Source: JAICUF01 sp038250675 (GTDB taxonomy: Bacteria; Gemmatimonadota; Gemmatimonadetes; Gemmatimonadales; GWC2-71-9). From it: a stretch of 64,000 nucleotides of DNA. The notes beneath the pieces are model-generated. The model saw only the letters and a program-made list of their open reading frames with translations. It had not been told where the DNA came from and did not search any database. Shown one piece after another: positions 8,370 through 18,086 of this stretch (positions are counted from its first letter, which is position 1; each line of letters begins with the position of its first letter). A program made the position numbers and the translations under genes. The stretch covers positions 3,631 to 67,630 of the forward strand of contig JBBSCB010000016.1 of NCBI GenBank assembly GCA_038250675.1, written 5' to 3'.

Positions 8370-9219
8370 CGCCGCGGTGCAACCGCTTGGCGATGTCCTG
8401 GCCGGCGCCCGCCGCCGGTTGCTGGATGCCGGTATCGAGCACGCCGCGCGCGAGGCATCGCGGCTCTGGGCCGCGGTCTCGGGTGGCATGCCTGGCGCGG
8501 CCGCCCGGGAGCGGGAGCGGCCGGTCAGCGACGCCGAGGTGTCTGCGTTTGACGCCGCCGTCCATCGCCGTGCCGGCGGCGAGCCGGCGGCGTACGTCAC
8601 CGGGCTCGGTGGCTTCCGCTTTCTGGAGCTCGCCTGCGATCGCCGCGCGCTGATCCCGCGGCCGGAGACGGAGGGGCTGGTGGAGCGCGTGCTCGATCGC
8701 GCTCCCGCCGGCCGCGTCGCGGACATCGGCACGGGCACCGGCTGCATCGCGCTCAGTCTTGCGCTCGAAGGACCGTACGAGCAGGTGCTGGCGGTGGATC
8801 GCTCAGGCGAGGCGCTGGCCCTGGCCCGGGCGAATGCGGAGCGGCAGTCGGCGCGGGTGGCGTTGGTCGAAGGGGACCTGGTGACGGCACTCGCCCAGGA
8901 CTGCCTGGACGCGCTGGTGTCCAATCCGCCCTATCTTTCGGCGGACGAGTATGCGGCGCTCGATCCGGGTGTGCGCGACTGGGAGCCGATGGCGGCCCTG
9001 GTGAGCGGTGCGGACGGCATGGACGCAACCTTCCGCCTGCTGGACGAGGGCCGCCGGGTGGTCAAGGCGGGCGGGTGGGTGGCACTGGAGGTTGATTGTA
9101 CCCGGGCGACGGCCGTCGCCCGGCGCGCCTCGGCGCTCGGCTGGCGCGACGTGGCCGTGGAGGCGGACCTTTTCGGGCGCGAGCGGTATCTGCTCGCGCG
9201 AAGGAGTGCGGAATCGTGA
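8362..9219 (+). CDS. prmC: Peptide chain release factor N5-glutamine methyltransferase
   Basis: Methylates the Gln of the release-factor GGQ motif with S-adenosylmethionine. 285 residues from the ATG at 8362, which overlaps the end of prfA and has AGGAG about 7 bases upstream. An N-terminal helical domain precedes the Rossmann methyltransferase domain with RPETEGLVE (about residue 95), VADIGTGTGCIALSLAL (SAM motif I) and the catalytic SNPPYLSADEY. Directly downstream of its substrate gene and overlapped by the next gene through GTGA. Confidence 0.95.
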   Translation: MPDAAVQPLGDVLAGARRRLLDAGIEHAAREASRLWAAVSGGMPGAAARERERPVSDAEVSAFDAAVHRRAGGEPAAYVTGLGGFRFLELACDRRALIPRPETEGLVERVLDRAPAGRVADIGTGTGCIALSLALEGPYEQVLAVDRSGEALALARANAERQSARVALVEGDLVTALAQDCLDALVSNPPYLSADEYAALDPGVRDWEPMAALVSGADGMDATFRLLDEGRRVVKAGGWVALEVDCTRATAVARRASALGWRDVAVEADLFGRERYLLARRSAES

Positions 9220-9569
9220 TCTGGGACAAGGCACAGGAGCTCGGCCGTCTGATCGGGCAGTCGACGGAGTATCAGACACTGCGACGGGCCGAGGCGGCGC
9301 TTCGCGACGACAAGGAAACCGTTGCGAAGCTCGACCAGATTCAGACGCTCGCGCGTCAGGTGGATCAGCTCGTCGCCACCGGCCAGATGCCGGATGAGCA
9401 GACGGCCGAGGCCTACGAGACGGCGGTGCGGGATCTCGAGATAAGCCCCACCGGTCAGGCCTACGTCGTGGCTCGCTCCAACTTCGAAAAGGTCATGACC
9501 AAGGTGAATCAGCAGATCAGCGAAGGCATGGAGCGGGGAGCCACCAGCAACATCATCACGCTGGCGTGA
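9216..9569 (+). CDS. YlbF family (DUF964-type) protein
   Basis: Small helical protein of 117 residues resembling YlbF/YmcA, which in Bacillus form the Y-complex affecting RNA processing and differentiation. The N-terminal pattern is an Ala-rich amphipathic helix with TEYQTLRRAEAAL, then DQIQTLARQVDQL; the C-terminal part (SPTGQAYVVARSNFEKVM) matches the family. GTG start at 9216 overlaps the prmC stop; AAGGAG lies at 9201-9206. No catalytic residues are visible. Function in this organism unknown; family assignment is by pattern. Confidence 0.75.
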   Translation: MIWDKAQELGRLIGQSTEYQTLRRAEAALRDDKETVAKLDQIQTLARQVDQLVATGQMPDEQTAEAYETAVRDLEISPTGQAYVVARSNFEKVMTKVNQQISEGMERGATSNIITLA

Positions 9570-10207
9570 GCGCGCCGGGCTTCTTTCTGGTCCTTGAGGG
9601 CCCGGAAGGGGCCGGCAAATCGACGCTCGGCGCGGCTCTTGCAGCCCGGCTCCGCGCCGCCGGCATCGAGCCGGTGCTGGTGCGGGAGCCGGGCGGCACG
9701 CCGGTTGCCGAGCGGGTGCGCGAGATGCTGCTCGATCCGGCGATCCGTATCGACGGGCCGGCCGAGCTCCTCCTCATGACCGCCGCGCGTGCCAGTCTGG
9801 TTGCTGAAGTCATCGGGCCGGCGCTGGCTGCAGGGCGAACGGTGATCTCGGATCGTTTCGATCTGTCCACGATGGCCTACCAGATCGCCGGTCGCGGACT
9901 CGATCGGGACATGGTGACGGAGGTCAATCGCGCCGCCACTGGGGGGTTGACCCCCGATCTGACACTGGTGCTGGACGTCCCGCTCGCCACCGGCTGGTCG
10001 CGACAGGAGACCGCCGGCAAGTCGCGTGACCGCATGGAGCGGGAGAGTGGGGCATTTCACCAGCGTGTCGCCGCCGCGTATCTGGCGGCCACCGGGCCGG
10101 CCATGCGACATCTGGACGGGGCCCGGCCACCCGCGGCGGTACTTGACGACGCCTGGCGGGTGCTGAGCGCGGCGCGGCCGGAAACTTTTGGCGGCGCAAG
10201 CGGTTAG
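9566..10207 (+). CDS. tmk: Thymidylate kinase
   Basis: Phosphorylates dTMP to dTDP for DNA synthesis. 213 residues from a GTG at 9566 that overlaps the previous stop by GTGA. P-loop EGPEGAGKST near residue 10, EPGGTPVAERVREMLL near 38 (dTMP binding), SDRFDLSTMAYQ near 92 (DR-F/Y signature), and a LID-region RDRMERES near 155. Last gene of the rpmE-prfA-prmC-ylbF-tmk run. Confidence 0.95.
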   Translation: MSAPGFFLVLEGPEGAGKSTLGAALAARLRAAGIEPVLVREPGGTPVAERVREMLLDPAIRIDGPAELLLMTAARASLVAEVIGPALAAGRTVISDRFDLSTMAYQIAGRGLDRDMVTEVNRAATGGLTPDLTLVLDVPLATGWSRQETAGKSRDRMERESGAFHQRVAAAYLAATGPAMRHLDGARPPAAVLDDAWRVLSAARPETFGGASG

Positions 10208-10298
10208 ATACGAATGGGACTGATGCAGGAATGGAACTGATCAACGGCGCACTGTCGCGCCGGCCGTGGGCGGGGGCGCATCCCGTGTGGAGGATCTC

Positions 10299-11945
10299 AT
10301 GAAGCAGCGGTGGGGAGTCATCGGCGTGGTCGCCGTGTTGTCATTCGCCAGCGGCGGGTGGTTGCTGCAGCGCAGCTCGGGCGCCCTGGGCACGACCTAC
10401 GAGCAGGAGCGGCTGTTCAACGACGTCATGTCGCACGTCAGCAGCTACTACGTCGACTCGATTCCCGACAGCTCGCTGTATCGCAGGGCCACCGACGGTA
10501 TGCTGGGTGAGCTGAAGGACCCCTACTCTGTGCTGCTCACCGGCGATGACTATCGCCAGCTCACCGAACAGACCTCGGGAAACTACGCCGGCCTGGGCAT
10601 ACAGATCGATGTGCGGAACGGCTGGATCACCGTGATCGCGCCGCTGCCGGAAACGCCGGCGGAGCGCGCCGGCATTCAGACCGGCGATCAGATCGTCGAA
10701 GTCGACGGTCGGTCCACCGAGGGCTGGAACAGCGAGGAGGCGGTCAAGGCGCTCCGCGGCGCGCCCGGGTCCACGGTCCGCATCACGGTGCGGCGCGTGG
10801 GGCTGGGGCAGGTGCTGCCCTACGTTCTGACGCGAGCCACGATCCATCAGCGATCGGTGCCGAGCGGAACGATGTTCGATGGCGGCGTGGGCTATATCTC
10901 GCTGACCGGCGTCGCGGAGACGTCGGCGGAGGAGTTGAAGGACGAGATCACGTCCATGCGCGGGAAGGGCATGAAGGAGATGATCTTCGACCTGCGGCGC
11001 AATCCCGGCGGATTGCTCGACCAGGGCGTCAAGGTTGCGGACCTGTTCCTCGATCCCAAACAGGAGATCGTGTCGACACGCGGTCGGACTCGGAGCGCGT
11101 CACAGGAATTCTACGACCAGGCGCGCCAGCTCTGGCCGGAGATGCCGATCGTGGTACTGGTCGATGAAGGGACCGCGAGCGCGGCGGAAATCGTCGCGGG
11201 TGCGCTGCAGGACCACGATCGCGCGGTCGTCGTGGGCTCGCCCACGTTCGGCAAGGGGCTGGTGCAGACGCTGTATCCGCTCGCCGACGGCGTGGCGCTC
11301 AAGCTCACGACGGCGCGGTGGTTCACGCCCAGCGGCCGGACCATCCAGCGGACGGCCAAGGACCAGGAGGACCAGATCCGCCAGGCCATCGCCGACGGGA
11401 CGATCGCCCCGCGCGATTCGCTGACGCCGCCGCCGGACACCTCGATCAAGGCCCGTCCGATCTTCCACACCGACGCGGGCCGGGTGGTCCGCGGCGGCGG
11501 CGGGATCGTGCCCGACGCCCTGGTCCGGAGCGACACGCTCTCGGCAGCGGAGAAGGAATTTGCGCGGGTGCTGGCAGAGAAGGCCGGCATCTACCGGGAC
11601 GTGCTCACGAGCTACGCGCTGTCCATGAAGCAGAAGGGCGGCATCACCTCGGAGAGTTTCCGGGTGACGCCGGAGATGCACAATCAGGTGTATCAGCGGC
11701 TTCAGGCGCGCGGGGTGTCGATCGCCAAGCCGGTGTTCGATTCGGCCGCCACGCTGGTGGATCCGCAGATCGGGTACGAGGTGGCGCGCTACGTCTTCGG
11801 CCGCCCTGCCGAGTTCAAGCGCCGCGCGGCGGACGATCCGCAGATGCAGAGTGCACTGGGCCTGCTGCACCGGGCCCAGACCCCGGCTGAGCTGCTGACG
11901 CTCGCGGCGCCGCCGCCGGCCGCCGCGGCACCCGCGGGGAACTGA
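10299..11945 (+). CDS. S41 family carboxy-terminal processing peptidase
   Basis: Periplasmic serine protease of the CtpA/Prc/Tsp class, 548 residues. The start is ATG 10299 with GGAGG 6 bases upstream; an upstream in-frame ATG at 10266 spans the ribosome site. An N-terminal signal or anchor (VIGVVAVLSFASGGWLL) is followed by an N-terminal helical region, a PDZ domain (about residues 90 to 180, GLGIQIDVRNGWITV ... AGIQTGDQIVEVDG) and the S41 catalytic domain with Ser in EGTASAAEIVAG and Lys in PTFGKGLVQT. The roughly 150-residue C-terminal extension is unassigned. Substrate unknown; the family trims or degrades envelope proteins. Confidence 0.93.
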   Translation: MKQRWGVIGVVAVLSFASGGWLLQRSSGALGTTYEQERLFNDVMSHVSSYYVDSIPDSSLYRRATDGMLGELKDPYSVLLTGDDYRQLTEQTSGNYAGLGIQIDVRNGWITVIAPLPETPAERAGIQTGDQIVEVDGRSTEGWNSEEAVKALRGAPGSTVRITVRRVGLGQVLPYVLTRATIHQRSVPSGTMFDGGVGYISLTGVAETSAEELKDEITSMRGKGMKEMIFDLRRNPGGLLDQGVKVADLFLDPKQEIVSTRGRTRSASQEFYDQARQLWPEMPIVVLVDEGTASAAEIVAGALQDHDRAVVVGSPTFGKGLVQTLYPLADGVALKLTTARWFTPSGRTIQRTAKDQEDQIRQAIADGTIAPRDSLTPPPDTSIKARPIFHTDAGRVVRGGGGIVPDALVRSDTLSAAEKEFARVLAEKAGIYRDVLTSYALSMKQKGGITSESFRVTPEMHNQVYQRLQARGVSIAKPVFDSAATLVDPQIGYEVARYVFGRPAEFKRRAADDPQMQSALGLLHRAQTPAELLTLAAPPPAAAAPAGN

Positions 11946-11964
11946 CGCCGGGGCCCCAGTCGCC

Positions 11965-12831
11965 ATGACGCGCGCCGTCGCGATCATGGGCGGTGGGCGG
12001 ATGGGCGGTGGGCTCGCGGTTGCGCTCCAGGCGCAGGCGCGGGCCGTGACGCTGCTGGTCCGAACGCCGCGCCAGACGCCGGTGCCGGCGGTGACGGGTG
12101 AGGCCGGCTGGCGCGACACGCTGGCGGGTGCGGAGCTGGTGATCGTCGCGACGACGGACGGTGTGATCACCGAGGTCGCGGCCCAGCTCGCCGCGCTCCG
12201 TGCCATCGGCCCGGCGCATGTTGTCCTCCACCTCTCCGGGCTGCTCGACCGGACGGCGCTCTCGCCGCTCGTGTCCAGCGGCGCAGCGCTGGGCTCGTTT
12301 CATCCCCTTCAGACCGTTGCCGATCCCAGCGGCGCGCCCGCGCGCCTGCGTGGAGCGTACGCGGGCATCGAGGGCGATGCCGCCGCGCGCGAGGCCGCCG
12401 CGCTCCTGGCCCTGGAGCTGGGGATGACGCCGGTCATGATTCCCGAGGGTGGGAAGCCGCACTACCATCTCGGCGCGACATTCGTCGCCAACTACGCCGC
12501 TTCACTGCTCTCGATTGGTCAGCGCATGGCGGAGCGGGCCGGCATCGACCCGGCGCTGGCGTCGCGGATCTACGCGCCGCTGCTCAGCGGTGCGGCCGGG
12601 AACCTGGCCGCGCTCGGTCCGGCCGCGGCGTTGACCGGTGCGATCCGTCGCGGTGACCTCAGGACGATCGGGGCTCACCTCTCACGGCTCGATGGCCGCG
12701 AACGGCGGCTCTATTGTGATCTGGGGCTGGAGGCGCTGGGCCTGGCGCGGCAGGCGGGGCTCGCGCCGGACGTCTCCGACCGGGTCGCAGCACTACTCAC
12801 CGCGGACGGGTCCGGCGCTACTGATCGATGA
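11965..12831 (+). CDS. Rossmann-like and DUF2520 domain protein
   Basis: 288-residue predicted NAD(P)-dependent oxidoreductase. N-terminal Rossmann fold begins AVAIMGGGRMGGGLAVAL (glycine-rich loop), then VIVATTDGVI; the C-terminal all-helical DUF2520 domain contains GSFHPLQTV and PEGGKPHYHLGATFVANY, family signatures. The organisation resembles 6-phosphogluconate or ketopantoate dehydrogenase relatives, but no substrate is known. ATG at 11965, 19 bases after the protease. Its 3' end overlaps the 3' end of lolA on the other strand by 14 bases. Confidence 0.85.
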   Translation: MTRAVAIMGGGRMGGGLAVALQAQARAVTLLVRTPRQTPVPAVTGEAGWRDTLAGAELVIVATTDGVITEVAAQLAALRAIGPAHVVLHLSGLLDRTALSPLVSSGAALGSFHPLQTVADPSGAPARLRGAYAGIEGDAAAREAAALLALELGMTPVMIPEGGKPHYHLGATFVANYAASLLSIGQRMAERAGIDPALASRIYAPLLSGAAGNLAALGPAAALTGAIRRGDLRTIGAHLSRLDGRERRLYCDLGLEALGLARQAGLAPDVSDRVAALLTADGSGATDR

Positions 12832-13477
12832 TGTGGGTTCCGGGCGGCGCCGCAAACGCGAACGTACTTTCCGGCACGTCCTCGTTGACGCGGAGGTGGG
12901 TGAGCGTGATGGTACGGGTGCCGCCCAGGCGCTCGGTGATTTCCAGCTTGCGGGGCAGGGCATCGTCGCGGTCCAGCCAGACGATCGCACGGCTGAACGG
13001 TAACTCGGGGACGTTGGGCACCAGCTCCACCACATCCGCCACCCGGCCGCCGATCGACTCGGATCGCAGGAGCCGCATCCGGTACCGCTCGCTCGGGCGG
13101 TCGAGAATCCACGACAGCACATTGAAGCCGTACACCGGCCCGCCGGACGGCAGCGCGAGACGGAGCACCTGGCCCGGTGTCGTACTCGGCGTATAGACCC
13201 ACACCTGCCGGCCGTCGATGACGATCAGGTCGTTGGGCGGCGAGCTGAAGCGCATGGCCAGCTTGGCCTGGCCCTCCTGCACCAGCACGCCGCGGCTGGT
13301 CAGCGCGGTGTCGATGAGCGGGTCGTCGATGCGCTGTTCGAAATCCGCCTTCAGCGAGGTGAGCGAGGCGTAGGCCCGTGCCGAGCGGCCGACGATCGCC
13401 GCGGCGTCCTGCGCCCGCGCGGCGGGCATGCCAAGCGCCAGGCCGGCCACCCCCGCGAACATCACTACGGCCCTCAT
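12818..13477 (-). CDS. lolA: Outer membrane lipoprotein carrier protein LolA
   Basis: Periplasmic chaperone carrying lipoproteins from the inner to the outer membrane, 219 residues. Signal peptide to about residue 22 (GLALGMPAARA, next residue Gln), then SLTSLKADFEQRI, RFSSPPNDLIVIDGRQVWVYTP and the C-terminal hydrophobic strand region typical of the LolA half-barrel. Its ATG overlaps the stop of the DAHP synthase gene (ATGA), so it is translated as the last gene of SPOR-smc-aroF-lolA. The several predicted lipoproteins nearby fit a Lol pathway. Confidence 0.9.
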   Translation of the reverse strand: MRAVVMFAGVAGLALGMPAARAQDAAAIVGRSARAYASLTSLKADFEQRIDDPLIDTALTSRGVLVQEGQAKLAMRFSSPPNDLIVIDGRQVWVYTPSTTPGQVLRLALPSGGPVYGFNVLSWILDRPSERYRMRLLRSESIGGRVADVVELVPNVPELPFSRAIVWLDRDDALPRKLEITERLGGTRTITLTHLRVNEDVPESTFAFAAPPGTHIIDQ

Positions 13478-14514
13478 GCGCTGAGCCCTGCGGGCTCGCT
13501 GATCCGGCGACCAATCACTTCGGCGATCAGTCGGACCTCGCGCATCAGCTGCTGAAACTGGGGCACGTCGAGACTCTGCGCGCCGTCCGACAACGCATCT
13601 TCGGGGCTGGGATGCACCTCGATGAGCAGTCCATCGGCGCCGGCGGCGACGGCGGCGCGGGCCATCGGGACCACCATCTCGCGATGGCCGGTCCCGTGGC
13701 TGGGATCCGCGATGATCGGAAGATGCGACAGCCCGTGGACCACCGGCACGGCGCTCAGATCGAACAGGTTCCGGGTGGCGCCGTCGAATCCGCGCACGCC
13801 GCGTTCACAGAGAATCACGTCGGGGTTTCCTTCTGCCAGTATGTATTCGGCCGAGAGCAGCAGCTCCTGGATCGTGGCGCTGAGGCCCCGCTTCAGCAGC
13901 ACGGGCTTGCCCGCACGGCCGGCCGTCTTGAGCAGTGAATAGTTCTGCATGTTGCGCGCGCCGATCTGGATGATGTCGGCGACGTCAGCGACGGCACGGA
14001 CTCCTTCGGGGTCCATCGCCTCGGTCACGATCAACAGGCCGGTTTCCGCGCGAGCCCGAGCCAGGAGGCGCAGCCCCTCGCTCCCCAGCCCCTGGAACGA
14101 ATACGGCGAGCTTCGCGGCTTGAATGCTCCCGCTCTGAGCACCGTCGCGCCGGCATCCCGTACGGCGGTCGCTGCGGTCAGAATCTGGCGCTCGTTCTCG
14201 ACGGAACAGGGCCCGGCCATCACGATGACGTCGTCGCCGCCGACCGAGACGCCGCCCGGCAGGCGTACCACGGTGGATTCGGCCTTCCACTCCCGCGACA
14301 CCTGCTTATAGGGCTTGGTGACGTGGATGATCTCGTACACGCCGCTCAGCGCGGCAAGGCGCGAGCTGTCCACCCGTCCGTCGTTGCCCACGACCCCGAC
14401 GCTGGTGCGCTGCTTTCCCGGCATCGGCCGCGCCTGGTAGCCCATCTCTTCTATCACGGCGACGACGCGCCGGACCTCGTCCTCGCTCGCGCCGTGGCGC
14501 ATCACCACCAGCAT
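13474..14514 (-). CDS. aroF: 3-deoxy-7-phosphoheptulonate synthase (DAHP synthase, type I-beta)
   Basis: First step of the shikimate pathway: phosphoenolpyruvate plus erythrose 4-phosphate to DAHP. 346 residues from ATG 14514; the frame is open further upstream but the conserved N terminus MLVVMRHGASEDEV starts here. An N-terminal ferredoxin-like regulatory domain (about 1 to 70, with MGYQARPMPGKQRTSVGVVG) as in Thermotoga DAHP synthase precedes the barrel with MAGPCSVENE, GAFKPRSSPYSFQG, KRGLSATIQE and ADPSHGTGHRE. 67 bases downstream of smc and overlapping lolA. The N-terminal domain suggests feedback inhibition by an aromatic amino acid. Confidence 0.95.
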   Translation of the reverse strand: MLVVMRHGASEDEVRRVVAVIEEMGYQARPMPGKQRTSVGVVGNDGRVDSSRLAALSGVYEIIHVTKPYKQVSREWKAESTVVRLPGGVSVGGDDVIVMAGPCSVENERQILTAATAVRDAGATVLRAGAFKPRSSPYSFQGLGSEGLRLLARARAETGLLIVTEAMDPEGVRAVADVADIIQIGARNMQNYSLLKTAGRAGKPVLLKRGLSATIQELLLSAEYILAEGNPDVILCERGVRGFDGATRNLFDLSAVPVVHGLSHLPIIADPSHGTGHREMVVPMARAAVAAGADGLLIEVHPSPEDALSDGAQSLDVPQFQQLMREVRLIAEVIGRRISEPAGLSA

Positions 14515-14581
14515 GACGGCGTCCTTCCGGCGGGACGGCCGGCGTCGTAATGCAAGGTCGGGACCACGCTCGGGAAGGCGC

Positions 14582-17500
14582 TCACACCGGCTCCCGCTCG
14601 TGCTCACCCAGCCGAACGCCCACGATCGTGGACACTCCCGGTTCCTGCATCGTGACACCGTAAACGGCATCGGCCGACTGCATCGTCCGGGGATTGTGGG
14701 TGATGACCAGGAACTGGGTGGTGATCTTGAACTCCTCCAGCAGCCGGGTAAACCGCCCCACGTTGGCGTCATCCAGCGGGGCGTCGACCTCGTCCATCAG
14801 GCAGAACGGGCTGGGCTTGGTGAGGTAGATGCTGAACAGGAGCGAGACCGCGACCAGCGTTCGCTCGCCCGACGAGAGCAGATGGATCCGCTGGGTACGC
14901 TTCCCGCGAGGGGCAGCGTGGATCTCGATTTCGCTTTCCAGCGGGTCATCGGTATTGGCCAGCCGCAGCTCGCACTCGCCGCCCCCGAAGAGCGTCGTGA
15001 ACACCTGCAGGAAGTTGCCCTGCACGGCGGTGAAGGTCTCGAGAAACATCTGGCGCGCGGTACCATCGATCTCACGGATCGCCTGGATCAGCGACTGGCG
15101 GGCGCCGACCAGGTCGTCGCGCTGGGCGGTGAGGAAATCGAGTCGCTTGCTTTCCTCGGCGTGCTCCTCGACCGCGAGGGCGTTGACCGGGCCGATCGCG
15201 TCCAGCGCCTCGACGATGCGCCCCGACTCGGCCTCGAGCGTATCGATATCGAGGTCGAGCAGGACGAGGCCCTCCAGCAGCGCGTCGATCGGACGGCGCC
15301 ACTCCGCCTCGACGCGCTCGGTGATGCTGCGGCGCATCGCCGTCGCCTCGGTGCGCTCGATCTGCAGCCGGTGGCTCTCCTCACCGAGGGACTCGAGCTG
15401 GTGCCTGGCATTGGACAGTGCGCGCTCATGCGACGCAAGCGCCTCCTCCGCGCGGGCCAGTGTCGCCTCGGCGGCGGTACCGGCGGTCTCCAGGTCAGCG
15501 ACGGCCCGTCGCTGCTCGACACGCGCCTCGGCCCAGGTCGTCTGCTGCGATTCGAGGGCGGCCACGTCGGCATCGAGCTGCGCCAGCTCACCCACGAGGG
15601 CTGCGCCGGCCGCTTCGGCCTCGGTGCGGGTGCGCACCCCGCGCTCGAGGCGATCGGTGGCCGCGCGCACCCGTGCGCCGATGTGGGCCTCCTGCACCTG
15701 CCAATGCACGCGGGCCTCGCGGGCACTTTCCTGCTCCCCCTCGAGCGTTGTCAGCGCGGCGCGGGCCTGGCCCAGCGCCTCGTCCGCGCGGACGCGGCCG
15801 AGCTCCTCCTCGACCAGGCCGGCATCCACCTCCGCCAACCGCTGTTCTGCGCGCTGGAGCCGCTCCGCCACCCGCGCGAGCTGGGTCTCGGAATCGGCGA
15901 GCTCGCGGGTGAGATTCGCGAGCAGCCGGAGCGCGTCCTCGCGGGCGGCAACCGCCTGCCGCTCCTCCTCCCGGGTCCGATCGGCGGCGGCCGCCGCCGC
16001 CGCCAGGGTGCGCTCGGCCTCGACCAGTCGCTCGGCGGTTGCGCGGACCGCCGCCTCGGCGGCGTCCAGCACCGATTCCCCGGCTTCGACATCCTGGCCG
16101 AGACTCGCGATCTCCGCCCGGCGCCGGAGGGGACCGGAGGGGGCCGCGGTTCCGGAGAGAAAAATGGCGCCACTGGCGCGTCGCAGAACGCGGCCCGCTC
16201 CATCGAGCACCTGTGATCCGGCGAGCGCGGCCTGCACCCAGGCGCTGGCGGGCTTTTCCACGCGCAGGCGCGCGTCCAGCGGTGCGCGCTCGCCGTGGAG
16301 CACCGGCCCGGGATTCAGCGGCAGGAGGACGAGGGCACCGGGCTGCTGCTCCGCGTGCCACGCCTGGACCTCGGTCGCGACGGCCTCGTCTCGAACCAGC
16401 ACCGCATGCATCCACTCGCCCAGCAGCCGCTCGGCGAGCTCCGCATCGTCACGGCCCGTGCTCACGAAATCGCTCAGCGGGCCCAGCACCCCGGCACCGA
16501 ACCGCTCCCGGACTGCCAGAAGCGCGGCGGCGGCCGGAGCCAGCCCCACGCGGTCCCGCTCCAGCTCCGTCAGCGCATGGCGCCGGGCGGCCAGCTGCGC
16601 CAGGGATTCCTCGGCCTGGCGGCGCGTGGCCCGTTCGAGCGCCTCGTGCTCCCGAGTTTCGGCGACCAGATGGCGGCCGCGCTCGGCGTCGTCGGCGGCG
16701 CGCCGCGCTTCGTAGGCATGGAAGCCGGCCCGCTCGACGAGCTGGTCGCGGCGGCGCTCGGCGGCGGTGAGCTCACGCTGCAGCTCGCCGCGGTGCGCGC
16801 CGGCCTGCGCAGCGCGCTCGCGGAGCGAACCGAGCTCCCCCTCGAGTGCCGTGCGCTCGCCTTCCAGCGCGCGCAGTCGCTGGAGCCGCGACTGAAGCTC
16901 CTGCTCCTGCTCGCGGAGCGCGCCGCGCGCCGCGCCGACCCGTGCGCGGCCGGCCGCTTCCTGGGCGGTGTGCTCAGCGAGCTGGGCGCGAATCTGCTCG
17001 TGCTCGCGCGTGGCATCCTGACGCTCGGTCTCCGCGGCGGCTTCTTCCTCCGCCGCATGCGCGGCGCGCCCCTCCATCTGGGTCCGCTCCTCGCCCGCGC
17101 GCAGTCGGCGGCTGGCCGCATTGGCCAGGCGCTCGGCTGCGAGAGCGATGTCGCCCTCCAGGCGGCCGAGCTCGACGCGGACGGAGCCGAGGCGGCGCGC
17201 GAGGTCGGTGCGTGCGGCCTCCGCGTCGGCGCGCGCGATGCCGGCGTCCTCCCGCGCGTGCTCGCAGTCCGAGACGCGCTGCCGTGCCGCGGGCAGGAGC
17301 GTGGCGAGCTCGGCATAGCGCGCCTCCATCCCGGCGGCCTCCCCGGTCAGCCGGTCCAGGTGGCGCCGCGCGAGGGTGAGCTGTACCGAGAACTTCTCTT
17401 CGGTGAGCTTCACGCGCCGCTCCGCCTTGCCGCGCTGCCGTGCGAGACTGCGCAGCTGGGACTGCACTTCCGCGATCAGGTCCTCGACGCGCTGCAGGTC

Positions 17501-18058
17501 GAGCGCGGTCTCCTCCAGACGGCGCTCGGTGCTGTGCTTGCGATCGCGGTACAGCCCGATGCCCGCGGCTTCCTCGAAGAGGGACCGGCGTTCATCGGCC
17601 CGATCGGACAGGAGCAGGTCGATCATCTTGGCCTCGATGACCACCCCCGCGTCGCTGCCGAGTCCGGTGCCGCGCAACAGGTCCTGGATGTCGCGGAGAC
17701 GCACCGGCGAGCCGTTGAGCAGGTAGTCGCTCTGACCCGAGCGGGAGAGCCGCCGGGTGATGACGACTTCCTGGTAGGCGATCGGAAGTTCGCCGTCGGC
17801 GTTATCCAGGAAGAGCGAGACTTCGGTGACGTTCACCGGGCGGCGGCCGGCGGAGCCCTGGAAGATCACGTCCTCCATCTTGCCGCCGCGCAGCAGCCGA
17901 GCCGACTGCTCACCGAGCACCCAGCGCACGGAATCCGAGACGTTGGACTTGCCGCAGCCATTGGGGCCCACGATCGCCGTGACGCCGTCCTCGAAGGTGA
18001 GGGTGACGGTATCGGCGAAGGACTTGAAGCCGGACAGCTCCAGCTTGGTGAGCTTCAT
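14582..18058 (-). CDS. smc: Chromosome segregation protein SMC
   Basis: ATPase of the condensin-like SMC complex that extrudes DNA loops and organises chromosomes. 1158 residues, normal length. N-terminal half-ATPase: LTKLELSGFKSFAD and Walker A GPNGCGKSN near residue 32, QSARLLRGGKMEDVIF after it; two long Ala/Glu/Arg-rich coiled coils (about 170 to 480 and 660 to 1000) around a hinge near 500 to 640; C-terminal half with signature LLSSGERTLVAVSLLF and Walker B CLMDEVDAPLDD, then VITHNPRTM. Partners ScpA and ScpB are not in the window. Many antisense open frames across it are composition artefacts of the Ala/Arg-rich coiled coil. Confidence 0.97.
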   Translation of the reverse strand: MKLTKLELSGFKSFADTVTLTFEDGVTAIVGPNGCGKSNVSDSVRWVLGEQSARLLRGGKMEDVIFQGSAGRRPVNVTEVSLFLDNADGELPIAYQEVVITRRLSRSGQSDYLLNGSPVRLRDIQDLLRGTGLGSDAGVVIEAKMIDLLLSDRADERRSLFEEAAGIGLYRDRKHSTERRLEETALDLQRVEDLIAEVQSQLRSLARQRGKAERRVKLTEEKFSVQLTLARRHLDRLTGEAAGMEARYAELATLLPAARQRVSDCEHAREDAGIARADAEAARTDLARRLGSVRVELGRLEGDIALAAERLANAASRRLRAGEERTQMEGRAAHAAEEEAAAETERQDATREHEQIRAQLAEHTAQEAAGRARVGAARGALREQEQELQSRLQRLRALEGERTALEGELGSLRERAAQAGAHRGELQRELTAAERRRDQLVERAGFHAYEARRAADDAERGRHLVAETREHEALERATRRQAEESLAQLAARRHALTELERDRVGLAPAAAALLAVRERFGAGVLGPLSDFVSTGRDDAELAERLLGEWMHAVLVRDEAVATEVQAWHAEQQPGALVLLPLNPGPVLHGERAPLDARLRVEKPASAWVQAALAGSQVLDGAGRVLRRASGAIFLSGTAAPSGPLRRRAEIASLGQDVEAGESVLDAAEAAVRATAERLVEAERTLAAAAAAADRTREEERQAVAAREDALRLLANLTRELADSETQLARVAERLQRAEQRLAEVDAGLVEEELGRVRADEALGQARAALTTLEGEQESAREARVHWQVQEAHIGARVRAATDRLERGVRTRTEAEAAGAALVGELAQLDADVAALESQQTTWAEARVEQRRAVADLETAGTAAEATLARAEEALASHERALSNARHQLESLGEESHRLQIERTEATAMRRSITERVEAEWRRPIDALLEGLVLLDLDIDTLEAESGRIVEALDAIGPVNALAVEEHAEESKRLDFLTAQRDDLVGARQSLIQAIREIDGTARQMFLETFTAVQGNFLQVFTTLFGGGECELRLANTDDPLESEIEIHAAPRGKRTQRIHLLSSGERTLVAVSLLFSIYLTKPSPFCLMDEVDAPLDDANVGRFTRLLEEFKITTQFLVITHNPRTMQSADAVYGVTMQEPGVSTIVGVRLGEHEREPV

Positions 18059-18086
18059 TCTGTGGACCCTGTCAGATGCGTGGCGA

